DNA of 64,000 bases from Azorhizobium sp965227945 (GCA_965227945.1 CBDDGQ010000006.1:744001-808000), one strand, 5' to 3'. Positions 10,709 through 18,868 are shown, counted from the stretch's first letter. A program made the numbers and translations. The notes: generated by a model not told the origin, from the letters alone.

Positions 10709-11257
10709 TTAAGACATCTGCAATTTGATTTCCATCGCCGCAGTTGAAACGCCAAAGCGCCGGGCAAGGTCTTCAATGATCTCGCTTGTCATCGGACCAG
10801 AGTATTCCGCCGTTGCCTCCACCAAGGCGGCAGATGGAATTACTAGGTCGGACGCGAGCCTGTTAGCCTCATACTCGATGCTGACTGGCTGCCCTGAGCG
10901 CAACAACACGTTCTCCGACCACCCCCCCTCTGCGACGATCCTGTCCTTGTGTAAAAGGAAGTGCGCCAGCTCATGGGCAAGGGTAAACCTCTGACGGTGC
11001 TTTGCCTCGTGGCGGTTGATGCGAATGATGAACTCCCCGTCCTCTTGCGCAATCTGCCCCGACGTGCCACGCGGCAGTGTTGACAGAAGGACCTTAACGC
11101 CTAGGCGCTCAGCAATCGCCCCGAGCTTAACCGGAACCTCGGATAGATGCGCGTCAATTTGAGCGCGCACCTCTGAACTGAGTTCCAGATATTCACGGGA
11201 AGGCGATTTCACTACCCATGCGTTTGGTGTCGCGACGTGGTTTATGCTGCGTTCCAT
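10709..11257 (-). CDS. ImmA/IrrE-family zinc metallopeptidase
   Basis: A 182-aa cytoplasmic protease-like protein. HELAH at residues 95-99 supplies the two histidine ligands and the catalytic glutamate, and IEYEANRLASDLVIP at 127-141 supplies the third, acidic ligand, as in gluzincins. The C-terminal EDLARRFGVSTAAMEIKLQ tail is typical. The ATG at 11257 is chosen for its GGAAGGA ribosome site. An open frame extends 59 codons further but would overlap the upstream gene. Family members cleave HTH repressors such as ImmR or DdrO to trigger mobile-element or stress responses. Here no HTH repressor gene is adjacent. The partners are a membrane protein 19 bp upstream and a beta-family protein 17 bp downstream. 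Confidence 0.88.
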   Translation of the reverse strand: MERSINHVATPNAWVVKSPSREYLELSSEVRAQIDAHLSEVPVKLGAIAERLGVKVLLSTLPRGTSGQIAQEDGEFIIRINRHEAKHRQRFTLAHELAHFLLHKDRIVAEGGWSENVLLRSGQPVSIEYEANRLASDLVIPSAALVEATAEYSGPMTSEIIEDLARRFGVSTAAMEIKLQMS

Positions 11258-11276
11258 AATTTTTCCTTCCGTTCCA

Positions 11277-11819
11277 TCAAGCCCCGTCGCCCTCGTCATT
11301 GGCTTGCTGGTCAGCGGTTTCCGGATCGGATTCAGGTCCGCCGGTCTGTATTCGTATTGCCACACGCTCAAAAACAGCGTCGAGTTCTCCACGGCTGGCC
11401 ATTTGGCCGAGAATTTTGTGTCCCAGTTCGTCATCCATAAGCGCAGCTTGGAGCGCCGCTGGGAGGATATCGCGTACTTTGGAATTCACTTTTGGCTCCA
11501 ACTCGGCAGCCATCGTCTCATTGATCTTCCCAGCAGCGGCTTGCTTTGCTCCATTGGCGGCCTCGTCCTTAATCTCACGCAATGTCTTGAATGCGACTAA
11601 ACCAATAACCAGGGCACCGACTGTGACGGCTAGGCCGATAGCGCCGAGGAAGAGCGTCGCAATGGTGAGCAAAAGGTTGACATAGTCTGCCCGGGTCGGG
11701 TCGACATGCGCTAACTGACCCGTTCCAGACGCGCCCCATCCAAACAAAAATAGGATGCCAGCAGCGGCGGCAAATCCTCCAATGATTGCGCCAAGGATAG
11801 CGGCGCTCACTTTGCCCAT
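11277..11819 (-). CDS. Two-helix membrane protein, first gene of the ImmA/beta islet
   Basis: A 180-aa protein with no recognised family. Residues 5-28 form one transmembrane helix and about 47-76 a second, longer hydrophobic segment. The rest (80-180) is a soluble, Ala/Glu-rich, probably helical tail that ends in an acidic low-complexity stretch. AGGAG precedes the ATG by six bases. Its stop is only 19 bp before the ImmA-like gene, and the three genes run in one direction, so they form an operon. A membrane anchor or membrane-acting effector controlled by the peptidase is conceivable, but nothing in the sequence proves it. Confidence 0.6.
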   Translation of the reverse strand: MGKVSAAILGAIIGGFAAAAGILFLFGWGASGTGQLAHVDPTRADYVNLLLTIATLFLGAIGLAVTVGALVIGLVAFKTLREIKDEAANGAKQAAAGKINETMAAELEPKVNSKVRDILPAALQAALMDDELGHKILGQMASRGELDAVFERVAIRIQTGGPESDPETADQQANDEGDGA

Positions 11820-12046
11820 AGGAACTCCTGCTGCCGCGCCGAGCTAATCCATACAAATAGGAACAAAAGAGGAACAAATCAAGAGGCAGTTGTTACGTTT
11901 CACGTGTGAACGAATTGTTCCGCAGCCTCAAGCTCGAACGAGACCCGCATAACATACAGGCGGCGCTAGGGGCCAACATAAGGGAGTGCCAGGAACGAGC
12001 CGCGTCTGGGGGAGCGCGGACCTCTCCCATTTCATCCCGTCACCTC
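11820..12046. other. Islet border, no gene seen
   Basis: Between the islet operon and the broken DUF3829 copy. The first 60-100 bases are AT-rich and hold the operon promoter. The remainder returns to GC-rich sequence. I see no convincing open frame, tRNA, integrase remnant or flanking direct repeat that would mark an attachment site. Confidence 0.5.
11859..11878 (-). promoter_or_regulatory. Direct repeats in the islet operon promoter
   Basis: Two identical 9-mers, aggaacaaa, start at 11859 and 11870, an 11-bp period that places them on one helix face, 40 bp before the operon start codon. On the minus strand they sit between a TTGATT-like -35 and a T/A-rich -10 region. A partial palindrome around cacgtg (11900-11910) lies further upstream. 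This looks like a promoter with a tandem regulator site. Confidence 0.4.
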
Positions 12047-12389
12047 CCGCGATTATAGCTCCCCACCAGATCGTTATCGTCGCGGATCAGGCGGGTGGGG
12101 GAGCCTTCCACCATCCATGCGCCGGAGCCGGAGCCGGAGGCAAGGTTCATCTTCTCGCCGGTGCTTTAGGGAACCTTGTCGCGCAGGCGGCGCATCAGGC
12201 GCTTGGCCATGCCCAGATCGGATTTGGCGGAACTGAGGAAACGGCCCCCCACGCTGCGGTCGGCGGCGGTCACCCAGCCTCATAGACCTCCAGCGCCGGA
12301 TTGATCTTGGCCAGATCGGGCGTGTCCGCCGTCTCGGCCGGGAGCAGCGCCTTGGCCTGGATCATCACCGCTTCCGGTGATAGCGCGCC
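12047..12389 (-). pseudogene. Broken partial copy of the DUF3829 gene
   Basis: This stretch aligns base for base, with scattered substitutions and small indels, to 14541-14880, the 3' third of the intact DUF3829 gene. For example, 12174-12208 is identical to 14663-14697. It is in the same orientation, so the two are direct repeats about 2.49 kb apart. Read in the parental frame it contains a TAA at 12166-12168 where the intact gene has a Tyr codon, a 6-bp expansion of a ggagcc unit, and frame-changing indels. The N-terminal two thirds and the start codon are absent. It is a decayed duplicate, not an expressed gene. Confidence 0.85.
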
Positions 12390-12423
12390 AGCCCCCCTTT
12401 ACCCCACGCCCCTGCGCCCCCCT

Positions 12424-13353
12424 CTACGACAGGCTCCCCGCGAAGCGCTCCGCCAGCTTCCGGGCTTTGAACGCATCGCCGACCCAGTCGACGAACACCC
12501 GCGTCTTGGCGGGCAGAAGGGTGCGGGAGGGGTAATAGAGCGAGATGGCCCCGGCGTCGCAATACCAGCGCGGAACGAGACGGACGAGACGCCCGTCGTC
12601 CAGCGCCGCGAGCACGTCGGCCACCACCAGCAGGGCGACGCCGAGGCCGAGCAGCGCCGCCTCCAGCATGGCGGCCGGTTCGTTGACCACGAGGCTCTCG
12701 CGCAGCGGCGCGAACACCTCCCGGCCGGCGGCGTCCCGCAGGGTCCGGTGGCGGATGCGGCCGGTGCGCCCATAGCGCATGACGATGCCGTCGAGATCGG
12801 CAAGCCCCGTCGGATCGGCCGGCGGCACGCGGTGGCGCATATAGGCCGGCGCGGCCACCGCGATCAGATGCGCCGGGGCCAGGGTGCGGGCGACGATGCC
12901 GGGCGACAGTTCGAACCCGCCGCCGATGGCCGCGTCATAGCCCTCGGTGATCAGATCCACCGGCCGGTTCTCGAAATGCCATTCCGGCCGGATGCGCGGG
13001 TAGCGCGCCATGAAGCCCGGCAGCAGCGGCATCAGATAGTTGAGGCCGAAGGTGGTCGGCAGGCTGACCTTGAGCGTGCCCGCCGGCTCCCCGTCCGCCG
13101 CTGAGACGCTGGCAATGGCCGCCTGCAAGCCTTCGAGCCGGTCGCCGATGGCGTGCCGGAAGGTTTCGCCGGCCTCGGTGAGGGTCAGCCGGCGGGTGGA
13201 GCGGCTGAACAGCCGGACACCGAGATTGCGCTCCAGCATGGCGACGTTGCGGCTCACCGCAGCCGGCGTCAGCGACAGCCGGCGGGCCGCCTCCGAGAAG
13301 CTGCCGTGCTCGGCACTGCGCATGAAGGATTCGAGATTGGCGAGGGTCTCCAT
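12424..13353 (-). CDS. LysR-family regulator (module 1)
   Basis: A 309-aa transcription factor. The winged HTH covers residues 1-60, with the recognition region EAARRLSLTPAAVSRNVAMLE and the following RLFSRSTRRLTLTEAG; the C-terminal part is the periplasmic-binding-like effector domain. The start METLANLES is chosen by homology; the frame is open upstream. It belongs to the CrgA-like branch whose members often control a divergent gene. The divergent neighbour, an NADP-oxidoreductase-like gene with an NTF2-like protein, starts 129 bp away and is the likely target. Confidence 0.92.
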   Translation of the reverse strand: METLANLESFMRSAEHGSFSEAARRLSLTPAAVSRNVAMLERNLGVRLFSRSTRRLTLTEAGETFRHAIGDRLEGLQAAIASVSAADGEPAGTLKVSLPTTFGLNYLMPLLPGFMARYPRIRPEWHFENRPVDLITEGYDAAIGGGFELSPGIVARTLAPAHLIAVAAPAYMRHRVPPADPTGLADLDGIVMRYGRTGRIRHRTLRDAAGREVFAPLRESLVVNEPAAMLEAALLGLGVALLVVADVLAALDDGRLVRLVPRWYCDAGAISLYYPSRTLLPAKTRVFVDWVGDAFKARKLAERFAGSLS

Positions 13354-13481
13354 GGGCCGATTTTCAATGAATGCTTGGCAATCTGTCAAACCATTCAGGG
13401 CTAATGCGTCGGGAATTCTGCGTGCATCTTCTCCCACGAGCCGGCGGCCAGCCCGCCGCCCCCACACCCTGGAGAGGCACC

Positions 13482-14084
13482 ATGACGACCATCGGCATTA
13501 TTGGATCCGGCCAGATCGGCCGCGCCATCGCCACCGCCTTCGCCCGGCAGGACATGCCGGCGATGCTGGCCAACAGCCGCGGGCCGCAGAGCCTCGCCGA
13601 CATCGTCGCGGAGCTGGGGCCGAGCCTCACCGCCGGCACCCGCGAAGAGGCCGCGGCCCGCGACATCGTCTTTGTGGCGGTGAACTGGTCGAAGATCCCC
13701 ACGGCGCTGGCGGGCCTCCCGGACTTCGGCGGCCGCATCGTGGTGGATGCCAACAACCCCATCGAGGCGCCGCTGTTCAAGCCGGTCGATCTCGGCAGCC
13801 GCTCCTCGTCCGAGGTGTTTGCCGAGTTTGTGCCGGGCGCGCGGCTGGTGAAGGCGTTCAACCATCTGGGATCGGATCTGTTGGCCCGCGATCCGGCCAG
13901 CGACGGCGGCCGGCGGGTGCTGTTCTATTCCGGCGATGAGGCCCGGGCGAAGGCGGAGGTGGGGGCCCTGATCGACCAACTGGGCTTCTTCGGCATCGAT
14001 CTCGGCCCGCTGGCCCTCGGCAGCCGTCTGGTGCAGTTTCCCGGCGGTCCGCTGCCGGCGCTGAACCTCGTCAAGATCGGCTGA
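13482..14084 (+). CDS. F420/NADP-oxidoreductase-like NAD(P)-binding protein (module 1)
   Basis: A 200-aa Rossmann protein of the NADPH-dependent F420 reductase / NADP oxidoreductase family. TIGIIGSGQIGRAIATAFA gives the GxGxxG dinucleotide loop in the first 20 residues. VVDANNPIE and RLVKAFNHLGSDLL are the conserved substrate-side segments. The ATG follows GGAGAGG. Most proteobacterial members act in organisms without F420, so a different NADP(H)-linked reaction is likely. It is divergent from a LysR gene and followed 24 bp later by an NTF2-like gene, with which it probably forms an operon. Confidence 0.85.
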   Translation: MTTIGIIGSGQIGRAIATAFARQDMPAMLANSRGPQSLADIVAELGPSLTAGTREEAAARDIVFVAVNWSKIPTALAGLPDFGGRIVVDANNPIEAPLFKPVDLGSRSSSEVFAEFVPGARLVKAFNHLGSDLLARDPASDGGRRVLFYSGDEARAKAEVGALIDQLGFFGIDLGPLALGSRLVQFPGGPLPALNLVKIG

Positions 14085-14108
14085 TCCTCTCCGGAAAGGA
14101 ATGCTCCC

Positions 14109-14480
14109 ATGTCCACCCCCGATTACGACCATCTGCTGCGCGCCAATCTTGAGCGCGTGTTCAACGAGCGCGACGCCGACGCGCGCGACCGCGCGATCGC
14201 CGACCTCTTCACCGCCGACCCCGTGATGTACGAGCCGGACGCTGTGGTGGAAGGCCGCGCCGCCAACTCCGCGGTCGCCGGCCAGCTGCTGGAGCAGTTC
14301 GGCCCCACGTTCCGCTTCACACCGACCGGACCTGCCGTGGGGCATCATGGGCTCGGCGTGCTGCGCTGGGCGGCCGGTCCCGACGGCGGTCCCATCGCGG
14401 TGACGGGAGCGGATGCGGCGCAGATCATCGACGGCCGGATCGCGTGCCTGTGGGTGCTGCTGAACGCGCCGGGCGCCTGA
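14109..14480 (+). CDS. NTF2-like (SnoaL-type) protein
   Basis: A 123-aa small alpha+beta-barrel protein of the nuclear-transport-factor-2-like superfamily. The pattern is an N-terminal helix pair (LRANLERVFNERDADARDRAIADLF), the ADPVMYEPD strand, then three long strands, ending in the dimer strand GRIACLWVLLNAPG. Such proteins bind or isomerise small hydrophobic substrates; no specific residues identify one. It lies 24 bp downstream of the oxidoreductase gene with GGAAAGGA before the ATG, so it is co-transcribed and may act on the same compound. Confidence 0.75.
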   Translation: MSTPDYDHLLRANLERVFNERDADARDRAIADLFTADPVMYEPDAVVEGRAANSAVAGQLLEQFGPTFRFTPTGPAVGHHGLGVLRWAAGPDGGPIAVTGADAAQIIDGRIACLWVLLNAPGA

Positions 14481-14528
14481 ACGGGGGGCGGGCCGGTCCC
14501 CCTCACCGCTGCGGAGGGACGCGCCCCC

Positions 14529-15452
14529 TCACATCCGGATCCCGCGATTATAGCTGCCGACCAGATCGTTATAGTCGCGGATCAGGCGGGCCGGGGAGCC
14601 GTCCACCATCCAGGCGCCGGAGCCGGAGGCCAGATTCATCTTCTCGCCGGTGCTGTAGGGCACCTTGTCGCGCAGGCGGCGCATCAGGCGCTTGGCCGTG
14701 CCCAGATAGGACTTGGCGGAATTGAGGAAGCTGGAGTCCACGCTGCCGTCGGCGGCGGTCACCGCGCTTTCATAGACGTCCAGCGCCGGGGTGATCTTGG
14801 CCAGATCCGGCGTGTCCGCCGTCTCGGCCCGGACCAGCGCCTTGGCCTGGATCATCACCGCTTCCATGTGGTAGCGCGCCTTGCGGCCCTCGGTGCGCTC
14901 GATCTCGGCCAGGCGCTCCAGCGCCTTGCGGTCCTGGATGACCTCCACCTGGGCACGCAGCTTGCCGTCGGCGCCCGCAAAGGCGTCCCACGCCGCCACC
15001 AGGCGCGGATGCAGGGCCTTGCCCTTGGCCATCTTGTCGTCCTTGTAATTCTCCTGGTCGTAATAATCGTCCGCTTCCTTCAGCAGCGGCGCCAGGGCCA
15101 CCACGGCGGCCACATAAGTGGTGGCGGCGGCCTCCAGCTCGCTCTGGTGCGGCTCCAGGGCGTTGGCGGCCTCGACCGCCTTCTGGCAGCCGGCGGGGTC
15201 GGAGATGGTGTAGGTGCCGTAGATGATCCGCTCCTTGCCGGTGGGGCCGGAGGTGGGGGCCCAGCTGAAATAGCGGCGGCGGGCGTCGAACGCGCGCTCG
15301 GAGAAGCCATTGATGCAGCCCACATAGGCATTGAGCTTCTGCACCTCGGCAGAGGGACCCGCATCAGGCGCGGGCGTCGCGGCGTGGGCGGCAAGCGGCC
15401 CGCACAGGCTGACGGCGACGATAGCCCCGAGCAGAGCGCGCAATCTGTTCAC
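14529..15452 (-). CDS. DUF3829 lipoprotein-like periplasmic protein
   Basis: A 307-aa exported helical protein of the DUF3829 family, function unknown. The GTG at 15452 is preceded by GGGGGAG and gives a clean signal peptide (residues 1-24, ending AHA-A); the longer open frame upstream of it would overlap the transglycosylase gene. The mature protein begins with the YVGCINGFSERAFDARRRYFSW motif and is otherwise helical, finishing with SPARLIRDYNDLVGSYN. The 3' third exists again as a decayed copy at 12047-12389. The upstream neighbour encodes an MltB-type transglycosylase, 116 bp away. Confidence 0.8.
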   Translation of the reverse strand: MNRLRALLGAIVAVSLCGPLAAHAATPAPDAGPSAEVQKLNAYVGCINGFSERAFDARRRYFSWAPTSGPTGKERIIYGTYTISDPAGCQKAVEAANALEPHQSELEAAATTYVAAVVALAPLLKEADDYYDQENYKDDKMAKGKALHPRLVAAWDAFAGADGKLRAQVEVIQDRKALERLAEIERTEGRKARYHMEAVMIQAKALVRAETADTPDLAKITPALDVYESAVTAADGSVDSSFLNSAKSYLGTAKRLMRRLRDKVPYSTGEKMNLASGSGAWMVDGSPARLIRDYNDLVGSYNRGIRM

Positions 15453-15568
15453 GGTCGGTCTCCCCCGGTGAGGTGATGTGCCGCCGGCGCGTGGAAAATG
15501 ACGGATGGCGAAGAAAGCTTGAGCGCCGGCATGCAGCCCTCCAACGCTGAGCGCCGCTGCCGGTTCCT

Positions 15569-16846
15569 CTACCGGGCCCGCATCGCCTGCAGCACCGCTT
15601 CGCTGGGCCAGCAGTCCAGCTTTAGGCCGGCGGACTTCTGGTAGGCGCCGAGCGCCGCACGGGTCTGCATGCCGGCCTTGCCGTCGATCTTGTCGCTGTA
15701 GAGGCCGGCGCGCGTGAGATAGCCCTGCATCGCCTCCACGGAGGCCGTGCGCAACTGGCTGGAGGCGGACCAGGGGGTGGCAAAGGGCTGCGGCGTCACC
15801 ATCCGGTCGGCCAGATGGCCCACGAACAGCACATAGAGATCGGACACGTTGTATTGCTTGATGACGAAGTAATTGGCGGTGGTGAGGAAGGACGGGCCAT
15901 AGATGCCCTCCGGCTGCAGCAGCGAGGCCGGCTGCGCCAGTTCTTGCGCGGTGGGCGCCGGGCCGCTCAGCAGCGTGAAGCCGGAGCGCAGCCAGGTGCC
16001 GATGGGCTGCTGCACCGCGGGCACCGCCTTGGTGCAATCGAAACCGGCCGGCGCGCGCACCTCATAGGCCCAGCGCACGCCGCTCTGCCAGCCCTTGTCC
16101 GCTAGCTGCTTGGCGGCGGAGGCCAGCGCATCGGGCACCGAATGCCAGATGTCCACCGGGCCGCGGCCGTCGAGCGAGACCCCGTGCTGGACATAGTCCG
16201 AGGGCAGGAACTGGGTGAGGCCTGTAGCCCCGGCCCAAGAGGCGCGAAAATCCTTGCGGGCCACCACGCCGCTGTCCAGGATCTTCAGGGCGTAGATGAA
16301 TTCGGTGCGATACTGCTCTTTGCGGCGGCCCACATAGGCCTGGGTCGCCACCACCCGCAGCGTGTCATAGGGCGAGGTGTAGCGGCCGAAATCGGTCTCG
16401 CGGCCCCACAGCGCCAGCACCACCGGCGCCGGCACCCCGAACTGCCGCTCGATCTGGTCCAACGCCGGGCGGTACTTCTGCCATAGCCTTTGGCCCTCGG
16501 CGGCCAATTGGGCGATGCGGGCCTCCTTCACATAATCCGCCGGCACCTGGACGAATTCCGCCTGCCCCCGCGCGCCGGTGGCGGGGCGGCCCGGCAAGGC
16601 GAGGTCGGGCAATTTGTAGTCCGGCTCCAGGCCGCGGGTCTCCCGCTCGAAGGTCGCGCGGGACACGCCCGCCGCCTGTGCCTCCGGCCACAGCGAGGCG
16701 ATGAAGGCGGTAAAGCCCGCATCCGCCGCGCGGGCGGGGGCATGCGCCGCCAGCAGGATGAGGAGCGCAAGAGCAACAAGACGGCAGGCGAACGGCACGG
16801 GCAGGCTCACGCTGGGAGGGAGACGACGCAGCCCGAAGGCTAGCAC
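15569..16846 (-). CDS. MltB-type lytic murein transglycosylase with peptidoglycan-binding domain
   Basis: A 425-aa envelope enzyme that cleaves the glycan strand of peptidoglycan to 1,6-anhydro-muropeptides. A GTG start gives a signal peptide ending APARA-A near residue 41. The SLT_2 catalytic domain occupies about 45-340, with the catalytic Glu150 in WGRETDFG and the family blocks GATGLTQFLPSDY and GPSFLTTANYFVIKQYN. A C-terminal peptidoglycan-binding helix bundle covers roughly 360-420 (DGKAGMQTRAALGAYQ). No lipobox cysteine is seen, so it is probably soluble in the periplasm. Confidence 0.93.
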   Translation of the reverse strand: MLAFGLRRLPPSVSLPVPFACRLVALALLILLAAHAPARAADAGFTAFIASLWPEAQAAGVSRATFERETRGLEPDYKLPDLALPGRPATGARGQAEFVQVPADYVKEARIAQLAAEGQRLWQKYRPALDQIERQFGVPAPVVLALWGRETDFGRYTSPYDTLRVVATQAYVGRRKEQYRTEFIYALKILDSGVVARKDFRASWAGATGLTQFLPSDYVQHGVSLDGRGPVDIWHSVPDALASAAKQLADKGWQSGVRWAYEVRAPAGFDCTKAVPAVQQPIGTWLRSGFTLLSGPAPTAQELAQPASLLQPEGIYGPSFLTTANYFVIKQYNVSDLYVLFVGHLADRMVTPQPFATPWSASSQLRTASVEAMQGYLTRAGLYSDKIDGKAGMQTRAALGAYQKSAGLKLDCWPSEAVLQAMRAR

Positions 16847-16900
16847 AGCCCGCCCCGCGCCTCACGGGTGCCCACCCACGCCCCGACGCCGCACGCTGCC

Positions 16901-17815
16901 TCAGTCCGCGACCGCGGCGGCAATGGCGGCCCGCAGCCAGTCATAGCCGAGGTCCGCCGCCAGGCCCTCGCGCCGCACCGCCATCACGGGAAATGGCGGC
17001 ACCGCCACCGGCACCGGCGCCACCTGCAGGCCGAAGGCGGCCGCATGGCGGGTCGCGAGGCGGCGGGAGACGGTGGCGATGGCATCGCTGTGCGCCACGG
17101 CGTCGAACACGCCGAGAAACAGCGGCAGGCTCGCCACCACCCGCCGGCGCAGGCCGCGGGCGGCCAGCGCCTCGTCCACGGCGCCGGTGAGGCGCCCGCT
17201 GAACGACACCAGCAGATGGTCCAGCGCCAGATAGGTGGCGAGATCCAGAGCGCCCAGGCGCGAGTGCCCCTGCCGGGCGATCACCACAAAGTCCTCCTGC
17301 CACAGCGTCTCGGCCTGAAAACCGCGCGGCACTCCGTAAAAGCGGCCGATGGCGACATCGATGGCGCCGCCGGCGAGCGCCTCCAGAGCCGGCGGCCCCA
17401 CCAGGAAGCGGAACGACAGGCGCGCCTGCGGCGCCTGCGCCGCCAGATGCCGGGTCAAGGGCGCCGCCAGCAACGTGGACACCAGATCGGCCGCGCCAAT
17501 GCGGAAATGGCGCGTGCTGCCGGCCGCATCGAAGGCCGCCCCCGCGCCCGCCAGCCCCTGGGAGAGGCGCAGGATCTCCTCCACCACCGGCAACAGATCC
17601 ACGGCCCGTTGGGTGGGATCCAGGCCGTCGGCGCGGCGCCGGAACAAAGGATCGCCCGTGACGTCCCGCAGCCGCCGCAAGGCGTGGCTGACGGCAGATT
17701 GCGACAGCCCCAGCCGCCGCGCCGCGGCCGTGGTCTGGCGGGTCTGCATCAGTTCGCGGAACACCAGCAGCAGCGCGCCATCGAGCCGACGGATATGATT
17801 GAAATCGATATCCAT
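16901..17815 (-). CDS. LysR-family regulator (module 2)
   Basis: A 304-aa LysR regulator of the NodD/LinR-like branch. The HTH lies at residues 28-50 (TTAAARRLGLSQSAVSHALRRL) and is followed by DPLFRRRADGLDPTQRA, with the effector domain after residue 90. It is divergent from the second oxidoreductase-like gene, with start codons only 70 bp apart, so it probably controls that gene and itself. The arrangement copies that of 12424-14480. Confidence 0.92.
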   Translation of the reverse strand: MDIDFNHIRRLDGALLLVFRELMQTRQTTAAARRLGLSQSAVSHALRRLRDVTGDPLFRRRADGLDPTQRAVDLLPVVEEILRLSQGLAGAGAAFDAAGSTRHFRIGAADLVSTLLAAPLTRHLAAQAPQARLSFRFLVGPPALEALAGGAIDVAIGRFYGVPRGFQAETLWQEDFVVIARQGHSRLGALDLATYLALDHLLVSFSGRLTGAVDEALAARGLRRRVVASLPLFLGVFDAVAHSDAIATVSRRLATRHAAAFGLQVAPVPVAVPPFPVMAVRREGLAADLGYDWLRAAIAAAVAD

Positions 17816-17885
17816 TCGTCGTCCATTTCATTGGCCTGCATATCCTAGACCCGCCCATACTCCGGCGCAAAGGAGTGTGTCGCCT

Positions 17886-18566
17886 ATGCAGACCCCATCC
17901 CCTCCGCCCTTGCGCGTCGCCCTGATCGGCGCCGGAAACGTGGGCAGCGCCCTGGGGCGCGGCTGGTCCCGCGCCGGTCACGCGATCACCTATGGCGTGC
18001 CCGACCCCGACGCGCCCAAGCATGCCGCCGCGGCCGCCGGGGCCGGCGGCGCCTTGGTGTGCGACGTGAGGCGCGCCTGCGACGGCGCCGACGTGATCGT
18101 GCTGGCGGTGCCGTGGGACGCGGTGCAGGCGGCCCTTGCCGCCTGCGGGGATCTCAGCGGGCGGGTGGTGATGGATGTGACCAATCCCCTGCGCATGGGC
18201 GCCGACGGGCTGGAACTGGCGCTGGGCTTCGATCGCTCCGGCGCCGAGACCCTCGCCGGCTGGGCGCCGCAGGCGCAGGTCATCAAGGCCATGAACCAGG
18301 TGGGGGCAGCGGTGATGGATGCCGCGCACGGCTATCCCACCGCGCCCACCATGTTCGTCGCCGGAGCCGAAAGCGAGGGCCTCGACCGAGTGATGCGACT
18401 GGTGGCGGACCTGGGCTTCGACGCCCGCCACGCCGGCCCTTTGTCGCTGGCGCGGCTGCTGGAGCCTTATGCCATGCTGTGGATTCATCAGGTGCTCAGC
18501 GGCCGCGCCCCGCCCGATGCCGCCTTCGCCTTGATGTCCAGACTGGCGTCAGGACCCCGCCCATGA
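17886..18566 (+). CDS. F420/NADP-oxidoreductase-like NAD(P)-binding protein (module 2)
   Basis: A 226-aa Rossmann enzyme of the same family as the gene at 13482. RVALIGAGNVGSALGRGWSRAG provides the dinucleotide loop near residues 10-31, DVIVLAVPWDAV follows, then VMDVTNPL and QVIKAMNQVGAAVM. The ATG at 17886 follows AAAGGAG; an open frame starting at 17799 is not homologous. The stop overlaps the start of the following ABM-domain gene (ATGA at 18563-18566), so translation is coupled. Confidence 0.85.
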   Translation: MQTPSPPPLRVALIGAGNVGSALGRGWSRAGHAITYGVPDPDAPKHAAAAAGAGGALVCDVRRACDGADVIVLAVPWDAVQAALAACGDLSGRVVMDVTNPLRMGADGLELALGFDRSGAETLAGWAPQAQVIKAMNQVGAAVMDAAHGYPTAPTMFVAGAESEGLDRVMRLVADLGFDARHAGPLSLARLLEPYAMLWIHQVLSGRAPPDAAFALMSRLASGPRP

Positions 18567-18868
18567 TCGTGGAATATATCCGCTACCAGCTGACCACCCA
18601 CGACGGCGCCCAACTGGTGGCCGCCTATGCCGAAGCCGCCGCCCATCTACAGGCCGCGCCCGAGTGCCTCGGCTATGACCTGGCCGCCTGCGACGAGGAT
18701 CCGGCGGCCTACATGCTGCGCATTCTCTGGACCTCCGGGCCGGCGCATCTGGAGGGCTTCCGGCGCGGGCCGCACTTCCCGCCCTTCCTGGCGCTGGTGC
18801 GCCCGTTCCTCGATGAAATCGCGGAAATGCGCCCCTACGCGCCCAGCGCGGTGGCCTGGATGCGCTGA
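18563..18868 (+). CDS. ABM-domain (antibiotic biosynthesis monooxygenase-like) protein
   Basis: A 101-aa ferredoxin-like alpha+beta-barrel protein. The strand IVEYIRYQLT, the helix ending LVAAYAEAAAHLQAAP, and the strand CLGYDLAACDEDP are diagnostic of ABM domains, which act as small cofactor-free oxygenases or as heme- or quinone-binding dimers. Its ATG overlaps the stop of the oxidoreductase gene by four bases, tying the two products together functionally. The substrate is unknown. Confidence 0.8.
   Translation: MIVEYIRYQLTTHDGAQLVAAYAEAAAHLQAAPECLGYDLAACDEDPAAYMLRILWTSGPAHLEGFRRGPHFPPFLALVRPFLDEIAEMRPYAPSAVAWMR

Noticed and set aside
11986..12285. Plus-strand frame over the islet border and broken DUF3829 copy
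   Set aside because: It is antisense to the decayed gene copy and has no recognisable features.
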